Assembly (NCBI GenBank): GCA_003586115.2
Contig: QVOM02000116.1
Location: forward strand, 46,973,692-47,037,691
Direction of reading: 5' to 3'
DNA: 64,000 bases
Origin: Salvator merianae
Lineage: Eukaryota; Chordata; Lepidosauria; Squamata; Teiidae
In this document: one piece after another, positions 45,971 through 58,000 of the stretch
How positions within the stretch are numbered: position 1 is the first letter of the stretch
Layout of the letters: the number at the start of each line of letters is the position of its first letter
Translations under genes and position numbers: made by a program
Notes under the pieces: generated by a model
What the model saw: only the letters and a program-made list of their open reading frames with translations
Database searches by the model: none
Told to the model about the DNA's origin: nothing

Positions 45971-47829
45971 CAATCTCTTAAAAAGGAAAGCGGGGTGAAT
46001 CCCACTGCTTTTGTGATTGGGATCTGGGAATGAGAATACTGGAGTCTGTCTGGCATTTTGTTATGTTTTTGGTTGAAACTAGACCAGTGCCTACATTCTG
46101 TTTTTGCACTTACGCAGAATCATATCAAGAAATAAACCTCATTTCTACATAAACTTGCTTAGGATTCGTCTGCGCGATCCTCCGAGGCCTTCCACCTTTC
46201 TGAAATTATATTCGTCGTATATACGATAATGTATGGGAAGGGAGGAGTGTAAAGGGAAGAAATTAATTGACGCTGACGGATGTCCGCTTGAATTTACTGG
46301 AGTTTACTTCTCTATAAACCTAAGATGGGGCTGGCTGGCTCTTTCTTATTATCATAATTACCTGAAGGAAAACACTGCGGGATCCAAAACGGTTCTAATA
46401 GATGTTCTTCCAAGTACAATAATACAGAATATGGCGCATAACCAAACACAGCTTTTGGTGAGTGTTTTCATCTGTTTTTCGCCATCTACTGCCTCTGACA
46501 TCAATGCTACTTTAAGTCCCGTTGAATTCAAGGGAAACGAGCAGAAGGTTTACACCCGCCGGGAATATTCCTTCCCCTAACATCTCCCTATGCACCAACC
46601 AGCCGTTCGCATTAGGTCCCCGATGATAGAATGTTGAAGTATCCAACGTTCCAAAAATAGCAACATCCGCTGTGATGGGCATCAGACAAATTCATTCCAT
46701 TTTTATGCGTCCTTCGAAGGACTGCTGGTGAAGAGCCAAGATAAGAAAATGGGATGGTGCAATAAAGCCAGACTCATCTTCAAGCATAACTCTCGGAAGC
46801 ACAAGCCAGGTTTATATATTTGGAGCCTTCAGGTCATCCTCAGTGCCACCCGGAATTATTATTTTTTTAGACAACTGTAAGCCTTGATGTGAATTACAAT
46901 GAAAAAGATTTTTTAAAAATCATTCCACGGCCTAAAAACTCTCTGACTTGGTCTTTGGCTGAAAAAATAGTTTTCCTTTGTCTTTCAGGCACTTTTATTT
47001 GTTGTTTTAGTGAATACATTTTTATTGCGGATTTTTTATTATTGGTTTTTGTAGCCCTGTCTGAGACCTTTGGGTATAAGTTGGGATAGAAATACAAAAA
47101 AATAATAAATATTAAATCCATTTTTAGGGGAAGTAAATTCTCATGATATTAGAGAATTATTGGATGAAATAAATAGTATGTTAGTGAGCCCGGGGCGGGG
47201 GGGGACGACTCCTGGCTCAGGATAGGGAGTTAAGGAAAAAGTTTGGGGAGACCTTCAGACGTTCTTCCAGCAGTGGTTGGAAAATGGTTGATAATCATGA
47301 TTAGAGGAATAAAAGTGCAAAGAGGAGAATTCCTTTGAGCAGAAAGACTCGACATGGAGAGAAACGTTTCTGCAAAGATACACGGGTATGCGCACTGAAT
47401 TGCAAAGTGAAAGTCAACAAATCACACTTTCTTTAAGGTGGGAAAAGTCACTTGCGGTTTAAGCTAATATTGTAAGTAGCCTTTCCTTGCAGCTAGGGCA
47501 GAAAAAGGAATTCCACGAGGTGTCGCTTACAATTCAGGTAACATTTGTGGAGATTTCTTTGCCTAACTTATGCCAGGTCCTGAAACCCTGGAATAAGGAT
47601 AATTTTCTTCTGCGGCCCCCAACACTTGTGTTTGGGTTCAGCGGCTGGGCAATAAAGCCACAGAGCAGAGCTCGGTCACGTACTAACCTCACGGTCGGTC
47701 TCCTAGCCGCCTACGGCTTTCCCCCCCTCCGTAGGGAGAGGAGCATCACTAAAGGCGCACTTTGTTACTCAGCTCCAAGTAACCCAAGAGCTTTGTTTTA
47801 ATTCTCAAGAAGCCTACGCTCATCACACG
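45971..47829. other. Proximal upstream DNA of MNX1, no gene recognised
   Basis: Mostly unique AT-rich sequence. 'GAAATACAAAAAAATAATAAAT' style retroelement-tail sequence occurs near 47090. CpG density rises after about 47600 toward the promoter. Confidence 0.45.
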
Positions 47830-48350
47830 CTCTCCAACCCAAAGCGCCTGCCCTCCGCTTCTCTCCTCCCGCAGATTTCGCCGAACTCCAGCAGCCGCCC
47901 GGGTGCCAATCAAAGGAGCAGGAAGCAACTCCAGGTGGGCAGGTCCCGCGCTCCGACAGCTTTGACAGGTGTGCAGCGCGGCCAATGGGCTGCCTCAGAG
48001 CTCCCCGTCGGTTACCAATGGCGTCCGGGCGTCCCAGAGAGCCAATGGGAGTCTCGTCGGAGCCTTCAAGTGCGCGGAGTGCCCAGGCCGGAGGGCTTAA
48101 GCTTCTCGCAGGAGGCCGGGACGGGTCCTTTAGCTGGGGGGCGATCTGGGGGCTATGGGGAGGGGGCTCGGGGGGGAAGCCCCCTGGCTGCCCTGCTGAA
48201 AGGCTCCGATGGTTTCTGGGCGCCTCCTTGCAGGGGCTGCCCGCTGGCTCTTACTCGCCGGCGCCCGCACGAAGGCGCCCCCGCCGCTCCCACCGCTCCC
48301 ACGGTCCGCTTCGCTTTGCACCGTCGCGGGCGGCCCTGATCGCGGCGAGC
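47830..48350 (+). promoter_or_regulatory. MNX1: MNX1 promoter and 5' UTR with four CCAAT boxes
   Basis: The 520 bp before the start codon become steadily more GC- and CpG-rich. They carry four plus-strand CCAAT boxes at 47906-47910, 47982-47986, 48015-48019 and 48042-48046, the kind of cluster bound by NF-Y. No TATA box is evident near them. The transcription start cannot be fixed by eye; it probably lies between about 48050 and 48150, downstream of the last CCAAT box. An AGGTGTG T-box-like/E-box-like motif lies near 47968. The assignment as core promoter is inferred from position and motifs. Confidence 0.7.
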
Positions 48351-49029
48351 ATGGAGAAGTCCAAGAATTTCCGCATCGACGCGCTCCTGGCGGTGGATCC
48401 TCCCAAGGCGACGCCCTCGGCGGCTCAGACGTCGCCGCTAGCCTTGGTCACCTCGCTGTCCGGCCACCACAGCGCCGCCGCCGCCGCCTCGTCCTCCTCC
48501 GCGTCGTCCGCCTCCTCGTCCTCCGGCAGCACCGGCAGCGGCAGCGCCAGCTCCAGCCCGCCGTCCTCGGCCGATCCGCACACGGGCGCCTCGTCGGACT
48601 GCCTGCGCACTGAGAGCCCCTCGCCGCCCCGGATCCTCGGCGCGCATTGCGGGTTGGTGCCCAAGCCGGGCTTCCTGGCGGGGGGCGGCGGCGGGGGCGG
48701 GGGGCACCACCCCCCCCACCACCCTCACCACCCCCACTCCCACCCCCACTCCGCCCTGGGGCTGCACCCCGCGGCACAAGGCGGCGGAGGCGGCGGCGGC
48801 GGCCTGCACCCCCAGGCAGCCCTCTACGGGCACCCCATGTACAGCTACCCGGCGGCGGCGGCGGCGCTGGCCTCGCAGCACCCGGCGCTCTCCTACTCCT
48901 ACTCGCAGGTGCAGCCTTCGCACCCGGCGGCCGACCCCATCAAGCTCAGCGCCGGCACCTTCCAGCTCGACCAGTGGCTCCGCGCCTCCACGGCCGGCAT
49001 GATCCTACCCAAAATGCCCGACTTCAACT
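48351..49029 (+). CDS. MNX1: MNX1 coding exon 1 (residues 1-226 plus first base of codon 227)
   Basis: This exon encodes the repressor N-terminus and the MNX family block ending in [19 protein letters not shown] and KMPDFN. The ATG at 48351 was chosen because it begins the conserved MEKSKN sequence and has a strong Kozak context (agcATGg). The reading frame stays open upstream for another 122 codons to 47985, but that stretch is promoter or 5' UTR-like and resembles no MNX protein. The exon ends in a strong GTGAGT donor at 49030. It is very GC-rich and encodes Ser, Gly, His/Pro and short Ala runs. The alanine run after the His-rich part of human MNX1 is not present here. Codon 227 is completed by exon 2 (T+CG, Ser). 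Confidence 0.96.
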
Positions 49030-52000
49030 GTGAGTAGGGCGCGCGGCTGGCGGGGACGCACCGGGGGGGGGGGTCGCGCGAGGGGCAGCGGGGCCCGCCG
49101 GCCTCCTTCCTTTGTTTGCGCAGGACCAGGGGCTGAGGGGTGGGGGGGCCCTTTCCCCTCTCTCTTCGCATCGCACAGGGTGCAGAAATCGCCTCCGAAG
49201 AGGGAAGTCGGGGGGGGGGCGCGATTTAGGCCCGCTGGGGAATGGGGGGGGGGCGGCGGCACGGGACCGCTGCAGGCATTAGAAGCCCAGATACTTGGCC
49301 TGGGAGGAAACGGACCCGGAAAGAAAACGAAAGGGCGACTTGGTATTTTTCATAGCTTCCTTCCTTCCTTCCTTCCTTCCTTCCTTCCTTCCTTCCTTCC
49401 TTCCTTCCTTCCTTCCTTCCTTCCTTTCTTCCTTCCTTCCGTATCCAGCGCTAGTGCTCTTCTAGCCATGCTTGAAAAAATAAAACGGTGGAAATGAGAG
49501 AAAAGCCCGAGAATGCTCCCGGGGAACGAATCCGTGGAGGCGTAAAGTGAGATTCCTGGAACAACTATAGATTCCCGCCCCGACAAAAAGTGATAGGACC
49601 TTTAACTCCGTAGTTGCTTGCAGAACTTCCCTGGGCAAATTTTGCCCTCAGAGTTGACTTGGGGAAAAAAAAAATTAAAAGCAATTTCCAGTCTGGGCTG
49701 AGTTCCCTCAAAGCAGAGTTAGCCGTTCTGAAGCCCCGTTTAATTCAAGGGGGGAATTTCGAAGGGGATTTGAACTTTTTTTCCCCATCGATATTCAGCT
49801 CCGGCAGGATTTTTACGCGACCTGTCATCTAGGTCTATTTCGATTGCGACAGGAATCTCCACAGAATCGAATTTCAAAGGTACCAGAGAAACAAGAAAGG
49901 CGAATATTAAGTGTGAACAGATTAGTCTGGTTTCAGTCTGAAGATACAGATCACTTGAAATAAATAATTTAAGTAGTTAGGTCAATGTGGGTTCATTCCT
50001 GTAAACCTCGCCTCCTCCCCAATAATATTCCTCTAGGTTGTTTAGGTTTGATTTACTTACTTAAAAAAAAAACTCACACAGGGACTTAGCTGTGAATGTA
50101 CTTGCTTTGTATTATTATTATTATTAATATTATTAATATTAACTTTGCTATAAACTTAAAGCTGCTAAAGGTTTGGGGTTTTTTCCCTGATAATCATCCT
50201 TTGGGGTTTTTTGCCTTTCCTCTTTCTCTGTCTGTCTCTCCCTTCCTTCCTCCCTTCCTTCCTTCCTTCCTTCCTTCCTTCCTTCCTTTCAGGAGCTCTT
50301 GCAATTGGAAACGTAAATTAGGAAGGGTATGGAAACTCACGTTTCCACCAGAAAGATGCACTTGTGAATAAATAAGTCATAAATAACTCCAGGGAGAGTT
50401 GGAAAATCGCGTGGGCATGCGAAAACCACCGCCTGCGAGGGTGTTTAGGCCTGTAAAATTCTAGGACTTTGAAAAGTATTTGCTCGTCTAAAATTACAAG
50501 ATGTTTCCTCCCAGTGAAGCCTTTTTTGTTTACATATAGTTACCATTTTAAAATGTTAATACTGCTGATGTTGAGAAATAACGGTTTTATCCAAACGGGG
50601 CGGGGGGGGGGAAGGAAGTGACATAATTTTAGACCTCTGGCATTAATGACCTTAAATTGGTCATGTCCTTGTGAAATTGTGAAACACGCAATGAGCGTTT
50701 CTCTCTTCGCCCTCCCGCGTCCCATACCATGCTTTAAAGCTTCTGCTACGTTCTAGGGTGATAGATGATGGGGGAAAAAATGTTCAAATATTCTGAAACG
50801 TATGGAGTTTTGCTCTTGAAAAGTATTTAAATCGTAGCACCCTAAACGAACGACTAGAGACGTAAAATGGTGTTTGCTTATACTGCCCTTCTGCTCCGAT
50901 TTACAAAAGACAAGTCCGATTTAGTGGTAGAAAGGGGCAACGGATCCTTTAAAAATTAAAATTAACAGGGAGATTAAGCGAAATGAAGTTCCCTTATCCC
51001 GTGGGTCTGCGTCTGGCCTTGCGCCTTACCGTAAAACCTTTTTGAGATGGAAAAGATACCGCAGCAGCTTTTGACCTCGTCTGGTCTGGTTGCTGGTGGA
51101 CGGATCATCTTCAACTTTTTAGCTGCAGCACCGGCCAGAATTAAATCTCCCCTTGCAAACCAAATCAACGAGTTAAACTGAGCGCCGATTCGCTTTGCAG
51201 TGCCACTGGACGGACCTGCCGCTGCGAAGTAAAGCAGCGTCCGATTCAACCCTTCGGCTCTCGTGGTTTCCAGCGGCAAAGGGAAGAGTTAAGGCCCGGC
51301 CGGGGCTGCGAAACGAACGGGCTTGGCGGGGTCTCCGCCTTTAACCTGAAAAGCTCCCGTGAAGGAAGATGCGAAACCCTGGTTCCGACTTAAGTCCTTC
51401 CTACCCCACCTGGGAGCCCAATAAGCCTAGCAAGAGATGGGGGGGTCGGTACTGCATTTGCAGTGAAATTTAGCGGAGATAATTTAGAGACGGAAAAGTT
51501 AAAAGCAGCGTCATCCAGCTAACTGATCTGAGGTGCGTTTCAATAACTTTGAACACTGTTGAGGACTTAATTTTTTTTAAAAAAAATCTTCTACTGATTT
51601 TTCTTTAGCCGTTTTTTCCCCGAAACCAACTACGCACACCCACGGAAGGGGCAGCGAACCCGGCTTTTCAGCTCTCTGCCATTTCTCTGGCCGTGTCCGT
51701 GTGGATTTCCTGCCCAAGGGAGGGGCGCAGCGGTAGAAATCGGGATCCCATGGTGAAGGACCCGCAACGCAACATGCGTTGCAACGTGCAAAGCAAAAAA
51801 ATCCTTCCCAAATATTTGACCTGACAAGATATAGGACAAGATTCCCTCCTAAACAGAAACTCCTATTTTCCCCTAACTCTTCTTTCTGTCCTCCACGAGG
51901 GGGCAAAACCTCTTCTAAAATTTGCTGCACGCAAATCGAAAAGCAGCAAAGCGGCGATTTTAATCGTCCCCTGAAATAATTCAAACGCCTCCTGTCTGGG

Positions 52001-55000
52001 CCATCGGTTTCTTTTTTCACCCTTTCCGTGCGCCCAGCGGATCCCCAGCGCGGCATTTATTTCTCTTTTGTGCATTAACTGGCTCATTTTGCGTGGTTTT
52101 TAAAAAATAAAGTCGAGGAAAGTCGAGGCAAGTCCGGACTGCTCCCTGAGGACCCCTTTCCCCAGATCAATGTCTGAAAGAGCCTCCTTGTAATTAAAAG
52201 TGGGGTCTAAGGGTCAGTTTGGGAATAAAGGGAGCAAGGAGATGGTATTAAATTGAAACCTCTCTCCAGAGTTTGCTTTTCCCCGGAGATAAAAGCAGAG
52301 GAGGCCAGCCCCGGCCTCTGCACACGAGGGCCGGGCCCCTTTCTTGCCCCTATACTCCCCCCCGCCCTGATTTCCCTCCATCTCTTGGGAGACCAAAGAA
52401 CTTTCGAAAGCGAAGGCAGGGATGGATGGCCTCAAGGGTCCTCTCGGGTCCCCAAGCGAGAGCTTTCCCTCTTACATGCCTGGTGCAAGAAGTTTAAAGG
52501 GGGAGGCCTAGGGGTGTTCTTATCTTTTGAGCCGCACTGCGAGCTTTTCTCCTGCTCCTCCCTCCCCCCCCGGGAGTTCTCAGTGGTCCAAACCGAAATC
52601 GGGGGTCAAAACGACACCCATTCCAGGCTTCCAAGCAGGGCGAGGGGATGCGGCGACCTGGCAAGCGACCCAGGCAGGCGCAGGGCGTGAGCCTCGGCAA
52701 TGGATCTCGCGCCTCCCACGCTCCGCCGACGTGGCTGAAGGAGAAGCGATTTCCTGTCTGCCTTCGGAAAGCTTTCTTCAAGCTTTGCGCGCGATCCAGC
52801 CGAAAGGGAGGGTGACTGGCACAGGTGTTTGGAAATCCTGCCCCGAAGACATGAAGGGCGCAGAAAGCGGGAAGCGCTCGGCTTTGCTCGCCAGCAGGAG
52901 AGCAAAGGGCAGCGGCGAGTTCGCGGCTCTCCTGACCGTCTAGAACAGCCACGATTGCCCGCATTTTCGAGGTGTTCCGAGCCGCCTTTCCCCCCGTTTT
53001 GCTTGTTTTGTCTTCCTCTCTGACGTCACTGTTTGGCACCTGGGGGCCACTCGGGGAAAGAACCTGCTTGTAGAGGTCACCCGGCGAGAGGCATGCCCTC
53101 CATAAAATGAAACAACCACCTGGCTTGGGTGCTGCCCTAACCATCCTGCTTGATTAATCGCCTCCTTTGCGAAGGCTTAAATTGCCATCCTGCGTCTTAA
53201 AGGCGTGACTGCGAAATCGTTGAGTTCGGCGCTTCACTTTCGCTCCATTTAGCTGCAAGGAAAGGACAGCTTGAAGGCAATCTCAGCCTCACCCCAGGGC
53301 ACCGCGGGATTTACTCCTGAGTAGACGAGCTCAGAACAGGGTCGTCTGTTCCCTATGGCCAAAACACGCAGGTACTTCTGGACAGAAATTTAAATTTCAC
53401 ATATAGAGCACAAGGAGGCCAAGCGGGAGTTTATATAGCTTTGTATAGGAGAGGGGATGTCTTTTCCTTATCAGGCTAGAGGACTGATAAGGATTTAATT
53501 CTGCCATGCATCCTTTCTCTCGCAACTGCCAGCTAAAGTGTGGGCACAGGGGCCACGAAGTTTGATTGGTTAAGGCCCTGCACTCACAAAATTCAAACCA
53601 GACCTTTTTTCACTGTATGCAGAATTAATGTGGCATGGACTGATCCACTCCTGGAGGACCACAGCAAGGTCCCTTAAGGGCTGTTTGTGCCCCCTGGGCC
53701 ACACTTTTACTATCCCTGAATATTGGCTTCTGCAGTAGAAGTGCCTTTGCTACAGGTTTTTCCTCAAGATTTTAATAAGGCACTGCTGCTGATAGGTTGG
53801 CTCGCAGACAAAGTTTGGCAAGCTGCTGAGCTTGACGTTTGTTTATTGCTGCACCCTGTGCGTAGTCTTGGTTTCCATATGAATAGTTTGAAGGAGGCCT
53901 GTCTTGCTTTCTTCACCAGGGACTTATTTGGCGCCAACAACTCCATCCTTCTATGGTTTTGTTTTAAAGTGAATGGCCAGCGTGATCTCGAAGCACCATC
54001 CCATAGGCACCCAGTGTCCGTGGCCAACCAGGAAACAGACGGTCCTTGTTGGGAAAATCCACCCCCGCCGTGGTGGTTCGCCGGCTTTTTCGGAGCTCAT
54101 ATCGCGGCTGGGCGCTTAAAAAAAGCCGGCGAATCGGTTCGGGGCAAGGCCGGCCAGTCAGACTTATGTTACTGTTTTTCACTCTTTGGGACATATTAAT
54201 AGTTTTAATTGGTTATTTTATGGTTAGGTTGCAGTAAAGATTTGTTCTGGCATCTTGGGGTAAAAAATGGGGATGAGGTATATGCCGAAGAGCGTCCTAT
54301 ATTCTGAATGTAGGCGCGGTGATTCGCAAATAGAAGAAATCCCTGCCTCTGCAATTTAAACATTCGGCTTATAGGAAGCAGTGAGGAGCTCTCAGATCGA
54401 TTTGTTTGTGGAGTAATTCCCTGGGTCCCTTCGATAAATACTTCCAGGGTCGCTTACCACAAAAAGAGTCAGAGGATCTACATTTGGTGTTACCTGTGGT
54501 TAAAAGCGGGTGCGTTGAGCTAGTTTTCTGCGCCGCCTCCGTTTCTCTTCCCAGCGCGCAATGCACGATCAGCTCGCTCCTGCTCCGGCACCCGAGGTTC
54601 TTCTTTGGAGGGGGTGGCATCAGGATGGGGGCGCGGGCCGGGGGCTGGGGAGGGGGCGCAGCTCCAGCGGGCGATGCAGGTGGAAGGGAAGCGATGCGCG
54701 GGTCCGTCCGTCCGTCCCTCTGTCAACGTTTTCCTTCGTTTTTCGTTGCTCCCTTCAGCGCAGGCGCAGTCCAACCTGCTGGGCAAGTGCCGGCGACCGC
54801 GCACCGCCTTCACCAGCCAGCAGCTGCTGGAACTGGAGCATCAGTTCAAGCTGAACAAGTACCTGTCCCGGCCGAAGCGCTTCGAGGTGGCCACGTCCCT
54901 TATGCTGACGGAGACACAGGTGGGTCCCTTTCTCGAAGGGGGCGGGGGGCGGGAGAAGCCGCGGGAGAAAAAGGAGAAAAGTCAGGCCGCTGCTGCAGCA

Positions 55001-58000
55001 GTATTCTGTGTTTCCTTGCCGGTTGTTCAGCATCCCTCCTAGCCTAGAGAAAGACCTCCGAACTAGCGCCCTCTGCAGCTCAAACGCAGTTGTTGTTGGG
55101 TACCATCGAATCTTGGCCGACTCCTGGTTGACTGTATGACCACCTCTCCGCAGTTTTCTTGGCAGAGATACAGAAAAGGTTTGCCACTGCCTACTTCTGG
55201 GGAGAGGCGGGGGATTGAACTGGCAACCCTCTGCTTTCCAGATAGGTTGCTCTACCACTGATTTACTGCCACTCCCAGCCTCCACATTTTGTTGTTGTTG
55301 GTTATCACCCAGTAGTAACCAACTCCAGGTTGCCTGCATGGGCACCTCCATAGGGATCTCTATGCAGTTTTCTTGGCAGAGATACAGAAGTGGTTTGCCA
55401 TTGTCTGCTTATAGGGAGAGCCTGGGGATTGAACTGGCAACCCTCTGTTTTCCAGGCTGCTTGCATTACCGCTGAACTACTATAGCCACTCCCTCAAATG
55501 CAATAGCCACCATTAACAGCTAACTCACCAGCCTGCTAGACTTTGGTGAAGTTGTAACTTTTTCTAAAAAAAACAACACTGAGGCATTTGCGTTCTACCT
55601 TTCTTCCAAAAGGCTCAAGGCGGTATTTATTATTCCCATCCCTTCTCCTCCATTTTATTTTCACAACAGTCCTGTGAGGTCAGTTAAAAAAATCAAGAAA
55701 TGGTCTGCTGAATGGGAGCAGCAGTCCATCATCTGGTCCAGCAATGTGTTCTCACGGTGGCAACCAGTTGGCTCCAGGGCAGCATATAATTACATGGAAT
55801 AAATAAACATGGAAGGCCACGAGCAAGATGTAAAGACAAACCTTGCTCTGTTCAGTTTTCCAGCAGCTGCCTTCTAGAGGCATTCTGCCTCCTCTACTGA
55901 CATTGCACCAGGCTTAGTAGGCAATCATGTCTGTCCTGCCAGGGATGGAGGGAGGGAGGGAGGGAGGGTTATATTTTAAGAATGATTTGATATGTTTTAT
56001 GGATTTTTCTTGTATTGTTGCTGGGACTGCTAGGTGAAGGTGGGATACAAATACCTGATCTGTTTGAGGACTTCTAAGCTGCTGGCCAACACCACATATG
56101 ATTGTAGTGAATTCTGAAGTTCAACTGTGACCTGTGTTGCGTGTGTGTGTGTGTGTGTGTGTGTCTTGCCTGTCTTGGCTCTTCCAAGATTCAGGCTTTG
56201 GGATAGACTGAAAGGCAGTGATTATAACCCCACAAGTGTTGTAAAGGGCAACTCAAGCTGGAAAATTTCTAGGCCCCTGCATCACGGCACTAGGTTGGAT
56301 TTGCTATGCTCACAGTTTAAATTTCATTTATTAATTTAATTATTAAACATCCTGCTTCCCCCTGCCAAAAAAAGAAAGCTCAGAGCAGTTTTGTGTATCA
56401 TTTTATAATTACTTTATTGCTGCTGTTAACCGCCCTGAGCTTTTTTTAACCTTTTAAGAAGGGAGGTATTAAAAGGTGTTTAATGAAATCAGTGAATTAA
56501 TGACACATATTCAAGCCCTACACTGAGTTCATGACTTGACTTTTAAAAAGCCTGATCAGCCAAAATAGAAGGAGTATTTTTCAGGCGATTTATTTTATTT
56601 GGATTAAAATAGCCCCAGTCTTGCTTTTTGGATAATGTTTTTTGACATTATAAAACATGTCAATCAGGTGTTTTGCTGGCATTCTATTGTTTGTCTGAAG
56701 ACCTGAAATCAGCCTCTGAACTCTTAGAGACTAAAACTGCAATTCTCCACAACAGATTGCACTGCTTTTAAGCTTTTTCATCTCTTTGGTTGCTGTAAAA
56801 TGCACAAGCATCGGTCCAGGAAAATGCTGTGTGGTCTCCTTTCCTTTTGCAAGCAAGCTGAAATAATGCCAAAGCCTAAATAGAAAGGGAAACGAACGCC
56901 CAACCCTAAGGGTTATTGAGAGGATAGTGTGTGTGTGTGTTTGGGTGTAGGACTATGTACACTGACTTGAGCTCTTTGAAAAGATGGAATATAAATGTGC
57001 CAGATAAAATAAAAAGTGTGGGGCAAGCATTTTCAGAAGCAAGCTTGATCCCAAACTCCGAAGAATAACATAATATGATGCAAGGTTGACAGTAAAGGAA
57101 CGTTTTGGACAGGGAAGGAAATTATGGACCTTTTCGCACTTTTCACTAGTGAGCATCTGCATGCTCACTAGTGAAGTCTGCATCATGCAGAGGCCCTCAC
57201 AATTGGGAGCAGGCTACAGATGTTCTCGTTCTCTACTAGCTGTGGAGAATAAAGTCGTGCTCCACAGCTGTACCAGGAGCAGCTGGACTGGCTCTAGTAC
57301 ACAGTATTCGCACCTTCTTCCGGGTGTGAAAAGCTGTATGGCGCAGTGCAGTGTGGCTGTGCGGTCGTGCCGTGTCCCCAGTTGTGTTGGACTTCAGTTC
57401 CCATTGTCCCCTTCACTCGTTATGATGGCTTCAAGGAATTGGGATCATAGTGCACAATGTAAGAAGACCCAAGGCTGGGGAACTTACTGTTGTCGTAATC
57501 CACGTAACTTCTTATGGCAGAGGTGATCAGGCCGTAACCTTCCAGATGTTGCTGAGTAACATCTGCCCTGAGTCCCAATCAGTCTGGTCAGTTGCAAAGA
57601 GTTGTAAAAGCTGCTGTTCAGTAACCTCTGCCCTAAGTGAAGCCCTAGGTTTCCTTTCAAATCCATTAAAGAATGAACTAACTCAGGGATGACTGACATG
57701 CATCTCTGGCACAAGGATCTGGGGATGATCTCTGGGCCTTGTTAAAACTTGCGCCAGGAATATTAGCATTGCAGTTGTTAGGTCCTGTTGAGTTGGGGCC
57801 GGCTCCTGACAAGTACATCCAGTTTTGATGGCAGACATAGAAATGGTTTGCGAACACCTTCCTCTGGGGTGGTGCCAGGGATCAAATTTGTGACCCTATG
57901 GTTTACAGGCATTACACTCCCTAGTGGCTGCAGCTCAGTGGTAAAGCTAACTGCCTGGAAAGCAGAGGGTTGCTGGTTTGATCCCCAGCCTCTCCTCGGA

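Larger units (their letters stand above)
47830..49340. other. CpG island over the MNX1 promoter and exon 1
   Basis: Dense CG dinucleotides and long G/C runs cover the promoter, exon 1 and the first 300 bp of intron 1. The island ends where the CCTT microsatellite begins at 49356. A promoter CpG island is usual for developmental homeobox genes regulated by Polycomb. Confidence 0.8.
49030..54758 (+). other. MNX1: MNX1 intron 1 (5.7 kb), largely repeat-free
   Basis: The intron starts GTGAGT and ends CCCTTCAG. Apart from two CCTT microsatellites I see no SINE, LINE or hairpin transposon in it, unlike the flanking DNA. Several parts are CpG-rich (about 51.2-53.1 and 54.5-54.75 kb). It contains a perfect CRE-type TGACGTCA at 53021-53028 and an inverted pair of GATA sites at 53465-53493. 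The lack of repeats is consistent with cis-regulatory content under constraint, but this is inference. Confidence 0.8.

Noticed and set aside
47985..48350. In-frame extension of the MNX1 open frame by 122 codons upstream of MEKSKN
   Set aside because: The extension overlaps CCAAT boxes and CpG-rich promoter sequence, resembles no MNX protein, and the ATG at 48351 has a strong start context and begins the conserved N-terminus.
48438..48923. Long minus-strand open frames over MNX1 exon 1
   Set aside because: They are Arg/Gly-rich shadows of the GC-rich coding strand with no domain and no promoter context.
52494..53144. 216-codon minus-strand open frame in MNX1 intron 1
   Set aside because: CpG-rich intron sequence; no domain, and several other frames are equally open there.
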